Assembly (NCBI GenBank): GCA_025060195.1
Contig: JANXCQ010000022.1
Location: forward strand, 1 to 64,000
DNA: 64,000 nt
Source of the DNA: Gemmatales bacterium
Lineage (GTDB): Bacteria > Planctomycetota > Planctomycetia > Gemmatales > HRBIN36
Direction: 5' to 3'
Position numbers and translations under genes: made by a program. Under the pieces are notes generated by a model that was not told the DNA's origin, searched no databases, and saw only the letters and a program-made list of their open reading frames with translations. Below, piece by piece: positions 15,765 to 25,870 of this stretch (the stretch's first letter is position 1; each line of letters begins with the position of its first letter).

Positions 15765-18459
15765 CTATGGTCATCATTTCCAGGTCGCGGAACAAGATCA
15801 TGCGGGTGGTGAGGTAGCTGGTCCAGGTGTCCATCAGAGCGTTTTCCGTGGCGGGCAAGGAGCGCAGGGCACCTAAGAGTTGCTGCGTGAGCGCTGCGGC
15901 CGCGGTGGCGACATCCCGTTGCACTCCAGGCTCCGGCGGCGCCGCTAACACCTCGCGCGCTTGGTTGACCTGAAGATAGGTCAGTACCAAGGCGCGCTGC
16001 CTCAGCAAGTAATCCTGCTGCAATTGCCGCAACCGTCGCACCGTTTGGCGAATTTGCAAGACCAACGCGTCTTCCTGAGCCATCAATGCGCGTCGCTGTC
16101 GTTGAAAGGCGATTAGCGCGGCGCGATAGCGATTGCGTTCCAGACGGCGCACCAAAGGCAGCTCCGTGTTCAGGCTCAGCTCGTGCTGGGCGCGGGTACC
16201 TTCAAAGTCCAGGGGACGTGCCAAAATCGCAGGCGTTGCCACGTCCACGAAATAGCGCAAATCCACCACGCCCAGCAATGCGTTGGCCGTGACCGCAATC
16301 TGCCGCCAGGCATCCACCAGTTGGGCCCGACGGTTCATCAAATCCAGCCGCCTACGGAGCGCAGTATTCCCAGCTACTAAAAGAGCAGTTTCCTCGTCCG
16401 TCTCTAATAAGTCTATCCCCTCCACTATGATGCGGGGAAGGGGTGGCCAGGACTTTTCCAGTCTCATCAATTTCTCATCTCGAGCCTCCAGTAAGACCTG
16501 GGCGAAGTTGTCGAAAACGGATTGAAACGCGCGGCTCCGTTGCAATTGGCGGATTTCCAACACTCGCAGACCACGGAAGGGCTCCATTTGCAACACCGTA
16601 GGCGCCGCGAACGCGCCAAGTAACGCCTCCACTTCCACCGCCACCTGCCAAGTTCGTTGTTCCAGGCGACGCAACGATAATTCCAATTGTCCTAGATAGA
16701 GCTGCCGCGTGATGTCGCGTAGGCGTTGCTGCAACTCCCGCGGAAACTCCCGATCCTGCAATTGATATTCAACTCGTAAATCTTCCAGATACCGCTGCTC
16801 GGAGCGCAACGCTTCTAGCAAAAGTTCGATGGCTGGACGTCGGCAAGTCCAGTAAGCCCCGGGCGAGAAACCAGGCACCAACGGCGCCACGGAGAGCACC
16901 GCGGCCATTTCCGCCACGGCAAAAGCCCCCTGATCGCTTTGTCCGCTCAGACCTTGCCAGAAGCGCCAGCGCTCGGAAATGGTGGTTTGCAATTCCGTGC
17001 CCTGGACGTAATCCGACTCGCCCAGAGCTCGTTCAATTTCTCGGCGAATTGTGCCAGCCGCGTCGGGGCGGATTTCCCATTCGCGTATGGCATTGACGAG
17101 CTGAGTATAACCGTTGATCGCCTGGTCGAGCGCATCCATTTGCCGACGCAGGGGCATCATGACACTGGGGTCGAGTTGCAGCGGGAACTCAGTGGGCAGA
17201 CCCAGCTGGAGCTTGAACTGATCCAAAGTGTTCGCATAAATGACGCGACTTTGCAACACCACCGACTGCGCTTCGCGATACGCCTGTTCCACCTGGTTGA
17301 CCTGCAATTCGGAAATGCCACTAAAGCCACCCGCCAAATTGCGAAAACGCTCCAGCTCCCGCTCCAACTCAACAACGATGCGCTCATTGTTATAAAGCTG
17401 CTGCTGACGTAGCAATGTCGGCAGATAACCGACGGGCGCTACAGGCGTGTCCGCAGGGCCAACGGCAATAGCCCCCCCTGCCGCGATGCTCACGTAAAAT
17501 TCGCGATGAAACCGTGCATAGCGTCGCAATTCATAGACCAAGTCGCGTTCCGCTTGCGTCAATGGCTCGAGAGTAACAGCACGCCCGCCGCCCGCCAAAA
17601 ATGGTTGCGCCAAACTGAAGGTCAGGCGCGATTGGCTCAGTGTATGCTTGGCCGTGCCCGTCAGGTTGATCACGGTCTGGTTGGCCAGTCGCAACAATAA
17701 CAGCGCTCCCGTGGGAAGCAATTGCCGCACCCCCACCGTGGGATTCACGCGCCAGCGATTGGCTGGGCCTCCAGGCACCTCCTCCCCCCACCATTGGCGA
17801 ATGGCCAACATCGTCGCCTCGAACTGGGGCAGAAAGGCAAAACGCTCCAAACTCACGGGCAGGGCTGCCAAATATAGATCCTCACGTCGGCTCTGAAACT
17901 CGCGACTATTGAGCATGCCCAACTCGACTGCCTGCTCCAGGGTAATGATGTAACCTTCGTCCGCCTGTGAACTGCCAGGCGAAGCGCCTGAGTCAGGGGG
18001 AGTTATGGGGGCATAACGCGGCAACACCCAGCGGCGCGTCCGTAGCGGTAAGCCGAGGCGTTGGCGATTTTCCCGATCCCACTGCTCCAACAGTTGCAGA
18101 TAGCCGTCCCCTTCTATGTAGGCCACTGCTTTGGGCCGCTGGGGACGTGGCGCTAAACTCCAAGCCGCGGGGTCGTCAGGCGGCATCGGAGGGAAATTCG
18201 GATCCGTCGGGTCAGCAAATCGGGCCAACGGATGAGGATAAACGAAGTAATTGGCCAAGCGACCCTCGGATACCGCCTCTTTTTCCTGGAGGATTTCCCG
18301 CACATCATGATCGGCACGTCGGCGGAAAAACTCCCGCGTGCAGCCCGACACCATCATCACAACTACCGCCACAAGACCACACCACCGACCCGGCCACCAG
18401 GAGCTACTCCAAGACCGACTGGGACTTCGACTGCCCGCTTGTTCAGCACTGTTTCGCAT
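15676..18459 (-). CDS. TolC-like outer-membrane efflux lipoprotein
   Basis: Outer-membrane channel of the exporter. From ATG 18459 the protein has 927 residues, about twice TolC. A basic N-terminus is followed by a hydrophobic stretch ending in MMVSGC, a lipobox, so the mature protein is probably lipid-anchored through Cys. Two regions carry the TolC-type pattern of long amphipathic helices: about 170-480, starting at ITLEQAVELGMLNSREFQSRREDLYLAAL, and about 600-890. Alternative ATG starts lie at 18498 and 18525 but only lengthen the pre-lipobox part. Large TolC-like lipoproteins are common in planctomycetes by my recollection. The substrate is unknown. Confidence 0.8.
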   Translation of the reverse strand: MRNSAEQAGSRSPSRSWSSSWWPGRWCGLVAVVVMMVSGCTREFFRRRADHDVREILQEKEAVSEGRLANYFVYPHPLARFADPTDPNFPPMPPDDPAAWSLAPRPQRPKAVAYIEGDGYLQLLEQWDRENRQRLGLPLRTRRWVLPRYAPITPPDSGASPGSSQADEGYIITLEQAVELGMLNSREFQSRREDLYLAALPVSLERFAFLPQFEATMLAIRQWWGEEVPGGPANRWRVNPTVGVRQLLPTGALLLLRLANQTVINLTGTAKHTLSQSRLTFSLAQPFLAGGGRAVTLEPLTQAERDLVYELRRYARFHREFYVSIAAGGAIAVGPADTPVAPVGYLPTLLRQQQLYNNERIVVELERELERFRNLAGGFSGISELQVNQVEQAYREAQSVVLQSRVIYANTLDQFKLQLGLPTEFPLQLDPSVMMPLRRQMDALDQAINGYTQLVNAIREWEIRPDAAGTIRREIERALGESDYVQGTELQTTISERWRFWQGLSGQSDQGAFAVAEMAAVLSVAPLVPGFSPGAYWTCRRPAIELLLEALRSEQRYLEDLRVEYQLQDREFPRELQQRLRDITRQLYLGQLELSLRRLEQRTWQVAVEVEALLGAFAAPTVLQMEPFRGLRVLEIRQLQRSRAFQSVFDNFAQVLLEARDEKLMRLEKSWPPLPRIIVEGIDLLETDEETALLVAGNTALRRRLDLMNRRAQLVDAWRQIAVTANALLGVVDLRYFVDVATPAILARPLDFEGTRAQHELSLNTELPLVRRLERNRYRAALIAFQRQRRALMAQEDALVLQIRQTVRRLRQLQQDYLLRQRALVLTYLQVNQAREVLAAPPEPGVQRDVATAAAALTQQLLGALRSLPATENALMDTWTSYLTTRMILFRDLEMMTIDERGVWSDERDTSPFDDTLLPPPTRLPEP

Positions 18460-18575
18460 AGGATGCCAATCCGGTCTCGGACGATGAGCGGAAGTCATGA
18501 CCCCGAGGCTGCCTTCAGTAGGCATCGGCGGAAGGAATCCGAGGAAGGATCAGGAAGTGGGTGAGCTAGGGACGA

Positions 18576-19355
18576 TTACAGACCTTCTGCGTCAGGGCAC
18601 TCCGCCAGCAGGCGCAACAATTGTTCTCCTACCTGGGCCTGTTCCGGGTGCTGCCGCATCAGTTTTTGGACTTGCTCCCTCGCCCACTGCGGATGCTCCG
18701 TCACGTACCATGCCATGCCCGCGAAGAAAAGTTGCACCTGCTCCAAACACTGTCGCGCAAACTCCTGGGCAGCTTGCTGACCGAAACGGAGAATCACCTG
18801 CCAACCCCGCGCATCGACTTGGGCAGCCAGCTCAGCTTGATGCCGAATGCCTGTTTGCCCTTGTGGCGCACGCAGGCCACGGTAACGCAACAATAGCAAA
18901 GCCCGCACGTGCGCAGGTTGACTAAGGAGCTTGCCACGCCCAGTCGCCTCGACATACCACAAACGCAGACCTGGCTCGTGATAAATCGTGTGCCAATTCA
19001 TCCGATTCCCGTGCTCATCCTCCCCAACAAACTCACCGTTGCCCACTGCACGCACCTGCACTCCCCGCGCTCCTAACTGCTGCCACAGCCAATAACCCCA
19101 ATCGGGATGTTCTAGTAACCACACATACAACTCCCGCCGACAGGGAAATGTCTCGGCTCGGCCCGTCGAACGGATCTGCGGCGCCTGTGCCACATGCAGG
19201 GCGTGACTTCGCCAGGGCTCGGCGAGACGCTGGAGCAATTCTGCGTTCCAAACTTCCGACGCCCCACGTTCGCCCTGCGCGGGAACCGGCTCCCAACTCG
19301 CCCAGGCCAAGACCACGTTCACGAGCACCCCTTGCCAACCTCGTCGCACTTGCAT
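18576..19355 (-). CDS. secreted hypothetical protein
   Basis: A 259-residue protein with a signal-like start (MQVRRGWQGVLVNVVLAWASWEPVPAQG, cleavage probably after PAQ). The rest is rich in Gln, Glu, Trp and Arg, with charged helices and no catalytic motif I recognise. It contains EDEHGNRMNWHTIYHEPGL and a C-terminal helical part. It ends about 50-115 bp before the TolC-like gene on the same strand, so it may be the first gene of the exporter operon. The function is unknown. Confidence 0.6.
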   Translation of the reverse strand: MQVRRGWQGVLVNVVLAWASWEPVPAQGERGASEVWNAELLQRLAEPWRSHALHVAQAPQIRSTGRAETFPCRRELYVWLLEHPDWGYWLWQQLGARGVQVRAVGNGEFVGEDEHGNRMNWHTIYHEPGLRLWYVEATGRGKLLSQPAHVRALLLLRYRGLRAPQGQTGIRHQAELAAQVDARGWQVILRFGQQAAQEFARQCLEQVQLFFAGMAWYVTEHPQWAREQVQKLMRQHPEQAQVGEQLLRLLAECPDAEGL

Positions 19356-19694
19356 GGTGTTTCCGTCCCTCCTGAGTGCCGACGGCTCGGTGCTTGGGTC
19401 GGAGTCTGCCGTCGGCGTCTTTGGCGTTAATCGAACATAGGCCTAACGAAAATAGAGACTTTTTCTGTCCTAGGGACTTTACCAAGCAGTGCGACTAGGC
19501 AAACTTTACCGACGCCGTCGCCGCGCTACTGACTTTTCACCTCGCGACAGAATCTGCCACTTTGGAATAGTCGCCAAAATCGCTAGCCAAGAAAAACTCG
19601 CTCTCCTCAGCAAAATTTGTGCTATACTTGGGCAGCAGGGCTGTAAGCATCAACGCAACTTGCTCGCCTCGTTGTGCTGGCCCAGGAGGCAACT
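19356..19694. other. divergent intergenic region
   Basis: The space between two divergent genes, presumably holding both promoters. It is AT-rich near 19430-19480 and 19590-19640. I see no repeats or hairpins of note. Confidence 0.4.
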
Positions 19695-20621
19695 ATGGCC
19701 GCCCCTTTACCAGTGTATCGCAACCCTAACTACCTGGATGAATCTTCAAGTTCGCGGAACCCCGCGGAGCTCGATTTGCAGCCTACGTTGTCGGCACAGG
19801 CCGCACCGGATTCCGTTGCGGAGGACGACGCAGACGTGCGCTCAGGAATGATTATTTCCCTGATGCCAAAAAAGTCTTCAGGGGGCGGCGACCCCAATGG
19901 CGATTTGGCCAGCTTACACGAAGAAAATCGCCGATTACGGGCATCGTTAGAACAAGCCCGGGAACGACTCGCCCTCATGGAACGAGAAGCCGCTCGCTGG
20001 CGCCAACGCGAACAGGAATACGAGGCTCTTCTGGAAGAGAAAAGCGAACTGATTCGCCAACTCCACCAGGAACTACAGCTGGCCAAACAACGCCCCGCCG
20101 TCGAACGCCGCGTGCCCCGCGAGGAAGAACTCCTCGCGCTAGAACAGGAACTATTGCGCGAACGCGAACAACTCAAGCGGGACGAAGAACAACTCATGGC
20201 CGAAATTCGCCAAATGGAAGTAACGTTATCCCGCGAACGCGCCGACTTAGCCCGCCAACGCAACGAACTGCAACGCCTGCATCAGCAAATTCAAATGGAA
20301 CTGGAGATGGCCGCCCGCGAAGCCACCTTACGCGAACGCCTCGCCCCCTTATACGAACTACATGCCGAGTTACAACGTCGCTACTTCGGCGAGACACGCC
20401 ACTCCCTTCGGCCGCCGTCGAATTCCCAAACTGCTACCGCCCCGGCGAAGAGACCTAGTTCTTCGTCGCCTGACATGAGCACCGCCAAACCCTCCACGCC
20501 GCTCCTGTCCGCAAACCCTGGGAACCAGGCTCCCGCCTCCGCACCTCCCGCAGGGCCTGAACCCATTCACGAAGACAGCTCCAAGCCGGGCTTCTTCCGA
20601 CGCCTGTTCGGCCTCGGCTAA
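19695..20621 (+). CDS. long coiled-coil protein of unknown function
   Basis: A 308-residue protein whose centre (about residues 75-235) is an almost continuous Glu/Arg/Leu/Gln heptad region predicted to form coiled coil. The first 75 residues and the stretch from 245 to 295 are Ser/Pro/Ala-rich linkers. The last dozen residues (KPGFFRRLFGLG) form a short basic-hydrophobic tail that could touch a membrane or partner. ATG 19695 is preceded by CAGGAGG at 5-6 nt, which decides the start. No family recognised; a structural or scaffolding role is only a guess. Confidence 0.7.
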   Translation: MAAPLPVYRNPNYLDESSSSRNPAELDLQPTLSAQAAPDSVAEDDADVRSGMIISLMPKKSSGGGDPNGDLASLHEENRRLRASLEQARERLALMEREAARWRQREQEYEALLEEKSELIRQLHQELQLAKQRPAVERRVPREEELLALEQELLREREQLKRDEEQLMAEIRQMEVTLSRERADLARQRNELQRLHQQIQMELEMAAREATLRERLAPLYELHAELQRRYFGETRHSLRPPSNSQTATAPAKRPSSSSPDMSTAKPSTPLLSANPGNQAPASAPPAGPEPIHEDSSKPGFFRRLFGLG

Positions 20622-20766
20622 CCTGCGTGCTCATCACGGCACCTAATTTCGACATATTCCCTATCCTCGGTAAAAAAGTTTAGAGCGTTACGACTCCGAG
20701 CCGAAACTTATATGGGATGATTTTCTCGGTTCCTGCGGGCGAGCACGAGTCCACGCGAGATAGCGT

Positions 20767-21831
20767 ATGCCTCGACTCCATGCCTATCGACTAAGCTGCT
20801 ACCTTGTCATCCTGCCAGGATTAGGCTATGCTCTGCTTGCTGATAGTGTAGCCTTAGCTCAACCGCCACTTTCCCCATACCCCGCACCTTATTATCAGCC
20901 CCTATCTCTCGATAAGCCGACCTTCTCAGAACTAAGTGCCCCCTCTGCAACGAACATGCACCGAGCGCCAGCAAATTCCACCGGGCAAAAGTCGGCGGCG
21001 CCAACGCCACCTATCTCAACTTCGATACCATCGCGAATGCCGAGCGATAACCCTCCCCACGAAGGTGGCCAGGAACGGGGCTGTATCCACTGCGATGCAC
21101 TTGGCAGTTCCTGCCTGGATAAAATCCGTTCTCTATTCCACCGCCGTGCTGCCCCTAATTCACACGACTTAGAAGCAGACACTTACCTCTATAGTCCCAC
21201 AGAAAGTCGTTGGCACCTATGGAAGAAACACGAAAAACCGTGCAAGCATCCCCTTTGCGCTTACCCCCATATATTTCTGCCATTCGAACTGTATGGCCGC
21301 ATGAGCGTAGTGTGGCTTGTGGGCGGCGGGAAGTTAGATCGCACGCTTGACCCCGGCATCGGCGCCGAGATCGGCATACGTCAGTTCCTTTACGATGATA
21401 CCAAGCCCGCTGCCTGGTTTGGCGAGTTGGGCTTCGAATTTACCTATCACAATGGCGGCGAAGACCCGGATTTACCTATATTCACGATCCGTGAATGGAA
21501 CGTTTACTGGGTGCGCGTCGCCCTTGGACGCGAATGGTATTTCGGCAGCGGCGAACCCGGCGCTTGGACTTTCTTAGTGGGTGCCTTTACGGGTGGTCGC
21601 TTCGGCAGCGCTAACACGAAGTTCCTCGACGAACCGTATCGCACCGATAACATTGGCGGTCTCTTCGCCGGCGGACATGCAGGCATACTCATACCCCGTT
21701 GCGGCTACGATCTCATGGCCGAAATCTTCACCGAATACGGCCACGACTGGACCAGTTGGTCCGATCTCATTAACTCCGACCGCCATATTGATCATATCAA
21801 GCTCGGCGGCGCCATCGGTATTAGGTACTAA
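20767..21831 (+). CDS. secreted, probably outer-membrane-type hypothetical protein
   Basis: A 354-residue protein with an N-terminal signal peptide (hydrophobic to about residue 30, probable cleavage after ALA before QPP). A Pro/Ser-rich linker follows to about residue 95. Then comes a Cys cluster (GCIHCDALGSSC, later PCKHPLCAYPH). The C-terminal 190 residues are rich in Gly, Tyr, Trp and alternating hydrophobics (FGELGFEFTYHNGG, GREWYFGSG, FAGGHAGILIP), typical of beta strands. It resembles planctomycete surface or outer-membrane barrel-like proteins, but no family is certain. Confidence 0.65.
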   Translation: MPRLHAYRLSCYLVILPGLGYALLADSVALAQPPLSPYPAPYYQPLSLDKPTFSELSAPSATNMHRAPANSTGQKSAAPTPPISTSIPSRMPSDNPPHEGGQERGCIHCDALGSSCLDKIRSLFHRRAAPNSHDLEADTYLYSPTESRWHLWKKHEKPCKHPLCAYPHIFLPFELYGRMSVVWLVGGGKLDRTLDPGIGAEIGIRQFLYDDTKPAAWFGELGFEFTYHNGGEDPDLPIFTIREWNVYWVRVALGREWYFGSGEPGAWTFLVGAFTGGRFGSANTKFLDEPYRTDNIGGLFAGGHAGILIPRCGYDLMAEIFTEYGHDWTSWSDLINSDRHIDHIKLGGAIGIRY

Positions 21832-22040
21832 ACTAAATCGCAAGTCAGGGACTATAATCTAAACTGCCACTATCCAACTTTCTATGATTTGACCCCTACG
21901 GTAACACTACTAATATCTGTTAGTCAACAGTCTCATCTACTTAGTCCTTATGGGCGATTAGAAACTCAGGCCCTTTATAAGTTAGGCATTATATGCTGCC
22001 TTATTCGGCCGAAACTTAGATACTAAAGTCTAATAAACAA

Positions 22041-23624
22041 TCACCATAGCCCTAAGAGTTTCCACCAGACTAAGCCCATAGCTAACCAGATACCTAAGTT
22101 CACGAAGGATAAACGGAGGCCTAACCTCCACCATTCTCCTGTGCTGGCATAACCGACACTAAACAAAATCGGCCCGTGTGTTGTCCCGTAATGGGTCAAA
22201 CCCGCTGACAGATTGGTAAGAAACGCTAAACATGCTACGGCCAGCGGCGCTGGGATCCCCGCGACTATGAGAATGCCCGCAAACGCCCCGTACAGGGCCA
22301 CGATATGCGACGTGATGCTGGCAAACATATAATGAGCATAAAAGTAAACCAGCACGATTAGCAGGAATAGGAGCACTAATGGCAGCGGGCCGAAATAATC
22401 AGCTAAGCCGCGCGCCACGGCCTGCGGAATCGAAGTTTCCCGCAGTAAGTTGCCTAATTGCACTAGCCCGCCATACCACAGAAAAACGTTCCACGCGCCC
22501 CTCTCTTCCACCACATCCCGCCATTCTAAGACCCCGGTAAGCATTAGTAATGCGACACTCATCAGGGCCACTATCGTGATGCTTTTCGGCCCCAAGAGAA
22601 ACCCCCCTAGCATCCAACTGAGACAGGTGGTACCGAAAATTATGAGCACTATACTTTCCTTGAGCGACATAGGCCCCATAGTTTGCAAAAGGTCTCGAGC
22701 CAGTTGCGGGGCATCGGGAGTATGACGCACTCTCGGCGGGCACCATCTATAAGTCAGGGCGGGCACTACTACCAGCGACACCAACGCGGGTAAGCAGGTG
22801 TAAAGCAGCCAGTTACCATAATGCAGCACGACTGGCCGATGTACGTGAGCGCTACCCGTGCTGCCCAGCAATGCAACATGCTGCGGTGCAGGCGAAGCGG
22901 TTACCCGCGCCGCCTCTAACGCTGCCAGGGGATTACTGGCCTGGCCCGTATAAAACATGGCACAAGCCACGATGTCGCTTTGATAGATGGCCAACATTAA
23001 AAACGTCCCTAACAATGCCGCGGATGGCCCCGGATAGGATCGATAATGCTCGGCCAAGGCCCGGGCGATAGGCAAAATCACGCCCCCCACACGCGCCGCA
23101 TTCGACGGAATGACGCCCGCCAACAAGGTATCGGTGGCCACCAGTGCATAGGCCAAGCCCAACGTGCGGGCTCCCAGCGCACGAATGAAATAGAGAGCGA
23201 TGCGCCGCGCTAAGCCCGTCTTGATAACGGCCCGCGCAATCATGTACGCGGCCAACACGAGCCAAACCGTCGGCTCAGCGTAGCCCGCCAACGCTTGTTC
23301 GACGCTCAGCGTGGCAGTGACCAGAGTCGTGACGATGGCTAGGAGCACGATCGCCCCATCAGGCAACGGCCGCAAAATGAACGCCAGTATCGTGGCCAGG
23401 AAGATGGCCAACAAGCGCCAACCCGCAGGCGAAACGTTCGTCGGCCGCCAACCGAACACCCCATCCACCGCCCACACGCTCACGCCCAAACCCACCGCGA
23501 GTAACCATCCTAGCCAGGGGGCTACTAAGGGCTTTTCTAGCGCGGAAAGATGAGTCGTGTCTGCGGCTGGGAGCGTCTCGCCCCCACCAGTTGGCTTACT
23601 CGCTGGCGTTTCCCCATGCATCAT
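22041..23624 (-). CDS. DASS (SLC13/CitT) family sodium:anion symporter
   Basis: Inner-membrane symporter for dicarboxylates, tricarboxylates or sulfate. The 527-residue protein has about eleven hydrophobic segments and the two internally related substrate-binding hairpins of the family: the first around QSDIVACAMFYTGQASNPL, the second around FLTNLSAGLTHYGTTHGPI. The classic SNT is changed to ASN/GTT-like forms, as in the CitT/TtdT branch. ATG 23624 is chosen; a start at 23654 would add ten residues. The substrate cannot be read from sequence. It is a single gene. Confidence 0.88.
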   Translation of the reverse strand: MMHGETPASKPTGGGETLPAADTTHLSALEKPLVAPWLGWLLAVGLGVSVWAVDGVFGWRPTNVSPAGWRLLAIFLATILAFILRPLPDGAIVLLAIVTTLVTATLSVEQALAGYAEPTVWLVLAAYMIARAVIKTGLARRIALYFIRALGARTLGLAYALVATDTLLAGVIPSNAARVGGVILPIARALAEHYRSYPGPSAALLGTFLMLAIYQSDIVACAMFYTGQASNPLAALEAARVTASPAPQHVALLGSTGSAHVHRPVVLHYGNWLLYTCLPALVSLVVVPALTYRWCPPRVRHTPDAPQLARDLLQTMGPMSLKESIVLIIFGTTCLSWMLGGFLLGPKSITIVALMSVALLMLTGVLEWRDVVEERGAWNVFLWYGGLVQLGNLLRETSIPQAVARGLADYFGPLPLVLLFLLIVLVYFYAHYMFASITSHIVALYGAFAGILIVAGIPAPLAVACLAFLTNLSAGLTHYGTTHGPILFSVGYASTGEWWRLGLRLSFVNLGIWLAMGLVWWKLLGLW

Positions 23625-24048
23625 GGCCGAACCCGCGCATTGCCAGCGCCGCAATCTAAATCAGCGGTAGCTTTCGACTAATCGTTCGTTCTTGGGTAAG
23701 TCGTCGGATTCGCGCAAGCCCACGCTGTCCTCACGAAAGGAAAATTCGCCCCACGGGAAGCTAAGCTGGCGAAATTTTCACGAATTTTTCTTTGACTCCC
23801 GCGGCTCCTGTTGCGTAGACTAGAAGCGAAATCGAGAAATGAGAAGCATTTCGGCGCCGGCATCGACGATTGCCGGGCACAGCCCCGAAGGATGGCACGC
23901 ACGCGAGCATCGGCAGGAGGCACGCAGTTTCCAAAGCGTTCTGTCGCTTCACTCATCGGTAACGCGGCGGAAATATACGGTCGCCCACTCAGCACGAGTG
24001 AGCGCAGGTAGAGATATTCTCGGCATATCGCCCAACGGGAGGAGCCTT
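23625..24048. other. divergent intergenic region
   Basis: About 420 bp between the symporter and the BON protein. Random frames only. An AGGAGG-type signal at its right end belongs to the BON gene. Confidence 0.4.
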
Positions 24049-24315
24049 ATGCGGTCAGAAACGCTCAGCTACCAGGTCGCTATTCCAGCCCCTGAAAAGG
24101 GTTGGTTGGAAACTCAAGAAGTTGGCGACGAATTGTTGGAAGCGACGGTGCAGAAACGCCTTGGCAACCGTATTCGCGACCTACGCATTGTGCGGAGCGA
24201 GCGGGGCGTGATCTTGCAAGGCCGCGTACCAACTTATTACGCCAAACAATTGGCCCAGCACGCTATCTTAGAATTGGGCCAACCCGTGGCCGCTAACCAA
24301 ATCGAAGTGCAATAA
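24049..24315 (+). CDS. small BON-domain protein
   Basis: An 88-residue protein almost entirely made of one BON-like fold (about residues 25-85: RLGNRIRDLRIVRSERGVILQGRVPTYY followed by a helix and NQIEVQ). BON domains bind phospholipid or other hydrophobic surfaces and often occur in stress or envelope proteins. It has no signal peptide, so it is probably cytoplasmic. ATG 24049 has a GGGAGGAG just upstream. It converges on the phage-like cluster, with 5 bp between the stops. Confidence 0.75.
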   Translation: MRSETLSYQVAIPAPEKGWLETQEVGDELLEATVQKRLGNRIRDLRIVRSERGVILQGRVPTYYAKQLAQHAILELGQPVAANQIEVQ

Positions 24316-24320
24316 ACGCC

Positions 24321-24698
24321 TTACGAGCCGTAACGAATCGGTGGTTCTGTCGGCGTTACGCATTGTCCTTGTACGGTAAGTTGCACCGTTTTCAGTTCCC
24401 GCCGGCGATCCAGGCGACGTAATACTGTTTCCGGCACTGTCGTGAAAGCCGCGGCAATGGTGAGCACCCAGTAGAGCGTGAGATCGCGCAAAAACTCGGC
24501 ACAGTTGTCCCACTGTTCGATTTGTTGTCGGGAGTAACCTCGTGCGGTCAACTGGCCCACAATATCTTGCCAAGCGGTGAACCGTGCATGGTCGATGAGA
24601 AGGTTCCACGCCTGGGGCCAATCGTCCGGATCACGGTGTACGACGATGGCCGCGATTTGGCGAATCTGTTCCCGCTGCTCGGGGAAAGGTACGGACAT
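24321..24698 (-). CDS. small protein at the gp36-like position of the phage head module
   Basis: A 125-residue protein. ATG 24698 has a GGGAGA-type ribosome binding site 7 bases upstream. The frame extends up to 24857, but that part overlaps the capsid gene. The content is mainly helical (QREQIRQIAAIVV, FLRDLTLYWVLTIAAAFTTVPETVLRRLDRR) with a short beta-like C-terminus. It occupies the place after the major capsid gene where Mu-type phages encode small head-completion proteins (gp35/gp36, DUF1320). I cannot show sequence similarity, so this role is from position only. Confidence 0.5.
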   Translation of the reverse strand: MSVPFPEQREQIRQIAAIVVHRDPDDWPQAWNLLIDHARFTAWQDIVGQLTARGYSRQQIEQWDNCAEFLRDLTLYWVLTIAAAFTTVPETVLRRLDRRRELKTVQLTVQGQCVTPTEPPIRYGS

Positions 24699-24837
24699 GT
24701 TCAGTCTCCCGCAGAGGCGGGATGTCGGCGGCGCATGATCGGTTTGAGCGAACCAGCACCAACCGACACCCCGCCCAATTCGCTTGGTATGGTGGCTAAG
24801 CCGATAAGCATGCGGAGGCCTGCCGAGGGACGGGCTC

Positions 24838-25788
24838 TTACTCGTTGAGGAAGGCACTCACGAGTAGTTCAGCGGCGCCGCGATACGGATTGCCTACGAG
24901 TTGGCCCTGATGATCGGGCACGGCATCCTGTACCAGGATTTGCCGCAGCCGCGGCGCTAGTCCGGTCGAGCATACGAAAGTGCAGGTAGCAGGGGACAGC
25001 GTCAGTTGCTCATGGATGTATTCCGGTTCGTCGCCCGGTCCCGTAGCCGGAAGGCGGAACGATCGCAGCTCGCTCTCGGCCTGCATGAGCATTTGGACTA
25101 ATTCGGCGACGGAAGGTGTGTGGAGAATGCGTACACAGATCGCATCCCACCAGTAGCCGAAAGCGGCGGCGCCTTCCCCATCGACCCAGAAACTGACAAC
25201 CTTTTGCAGCAGCGCCTCGCGACTATCCGCGTTATCGCGCAAGACAAACGGTTTGCGATTCTGCCAGATCATCGGCAGCACAGGGCCCCGGTGGATCAGC
25301 AAGATCATCTGATGCCGCTGATTGTCCCCACTTGAGGCAGTGAATTCCAGGAGATTGCGGCCCACTCCCAGTTGGTGCGATGTGGCGAAGAAAGGTGAAC
25401 CGTCGAAGCAGGTCAGCGTACGTCCTTGGGCCAGGGTCCGCAACACCGCTCGGCCGGGAAACTGACGGGCTTTCTCCCCGAGTTGTCGGGCCTTGAGCAG
25501 GTAGCCGCCCGTTTGATCATCCTCGATGTCGCGCAACGGTACCTGAAAGGCGCCATCGAATTCGCGGTTTTCTACGCGATAGTCCACCACGTCAATCCGC
25601 GCGAAACGGCGATGGCCCGCATAAGCCTGAATGCCCGGAGGCGGGGCGAGCCAAGCATAATGCTCGATCCGCGCCCGCGAGTCCAGGATGGTCGTGAAGC
25701 GTTGCCAGGAAGGGGTCGCCGACTCAGGCGGGTTATACCCGGCCACAAATTCCGCACGCATCGCTGTGGTAAAGAGATCCACTTGCAT
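24838..25788 (-). CDS. Mu-like major capsid protein (gpT family)
   Basis: Shell-forming head subunit. The 316 residues follow the Mu gpT pattern: an N-terminal FTTAMRAEFVAGYN helix; GAFQVPLRDIEDDQTGGY, matching the region where gpT has its conserved GTVGISRDDFEDD-type segment; CFDGSPFFATSHQLG, matching the CYDGQNFFDKEHP element; VLPMIWQNRKPFVLRDN with a later AAAFGYWWDAICV, matching KPFIFQERRKP and GYGFWQLAV; and a C-terminal PATCTFVCSTGLAPRLRQIL. ATG 25788 has an AAGGAG about 6 bases upstream; the earlier in-frame ATG at 25836 does not. The frame is intact, arguing against recent decay. Confidence 0.8.
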   Translation of the reverse strand: MQVDLFTTAMRAEFVAGYNPPESATPSWQRFTTILDSRARIEHYAWLAPPPGIQAYAGHRRFARIDVVDYRVENREFDGAFQVPLRDIEDDQTGGYLLKARQLGEKARQFPGRAVLRTLAQGRTLTCFDGSPFFATSHQLGVGRNLLEFTASSGDNQRHQMILLIHRGPVLPMIWQNRKPFVLRDNADSREALLQKVVSFWVDGEGAAAFGYWWDAICVRILHTPSVAELVQMLMQAESELRSFRLPATGPGDEPEYIHEQLTLSPATCTFVCSTGLAPRLRQILVQDAVPDHQGQLVGNPYRGAAELLVSAFLNE

Positions 25789-25870
25789 GGTAAGCTCCTT
25801 TGATTCGAACCTGAAGGGAAGAATAGTTGCTCCCATGTGGCCTTGGGATTCGAGGGAGACAACCGAGTGC

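Noticed and set aside
20640-20766. Possible terminator after the coiled-coil gene
   Set aside because: A run of A residues is present but no stable GC-rich stem precedes a T-run on either strand.
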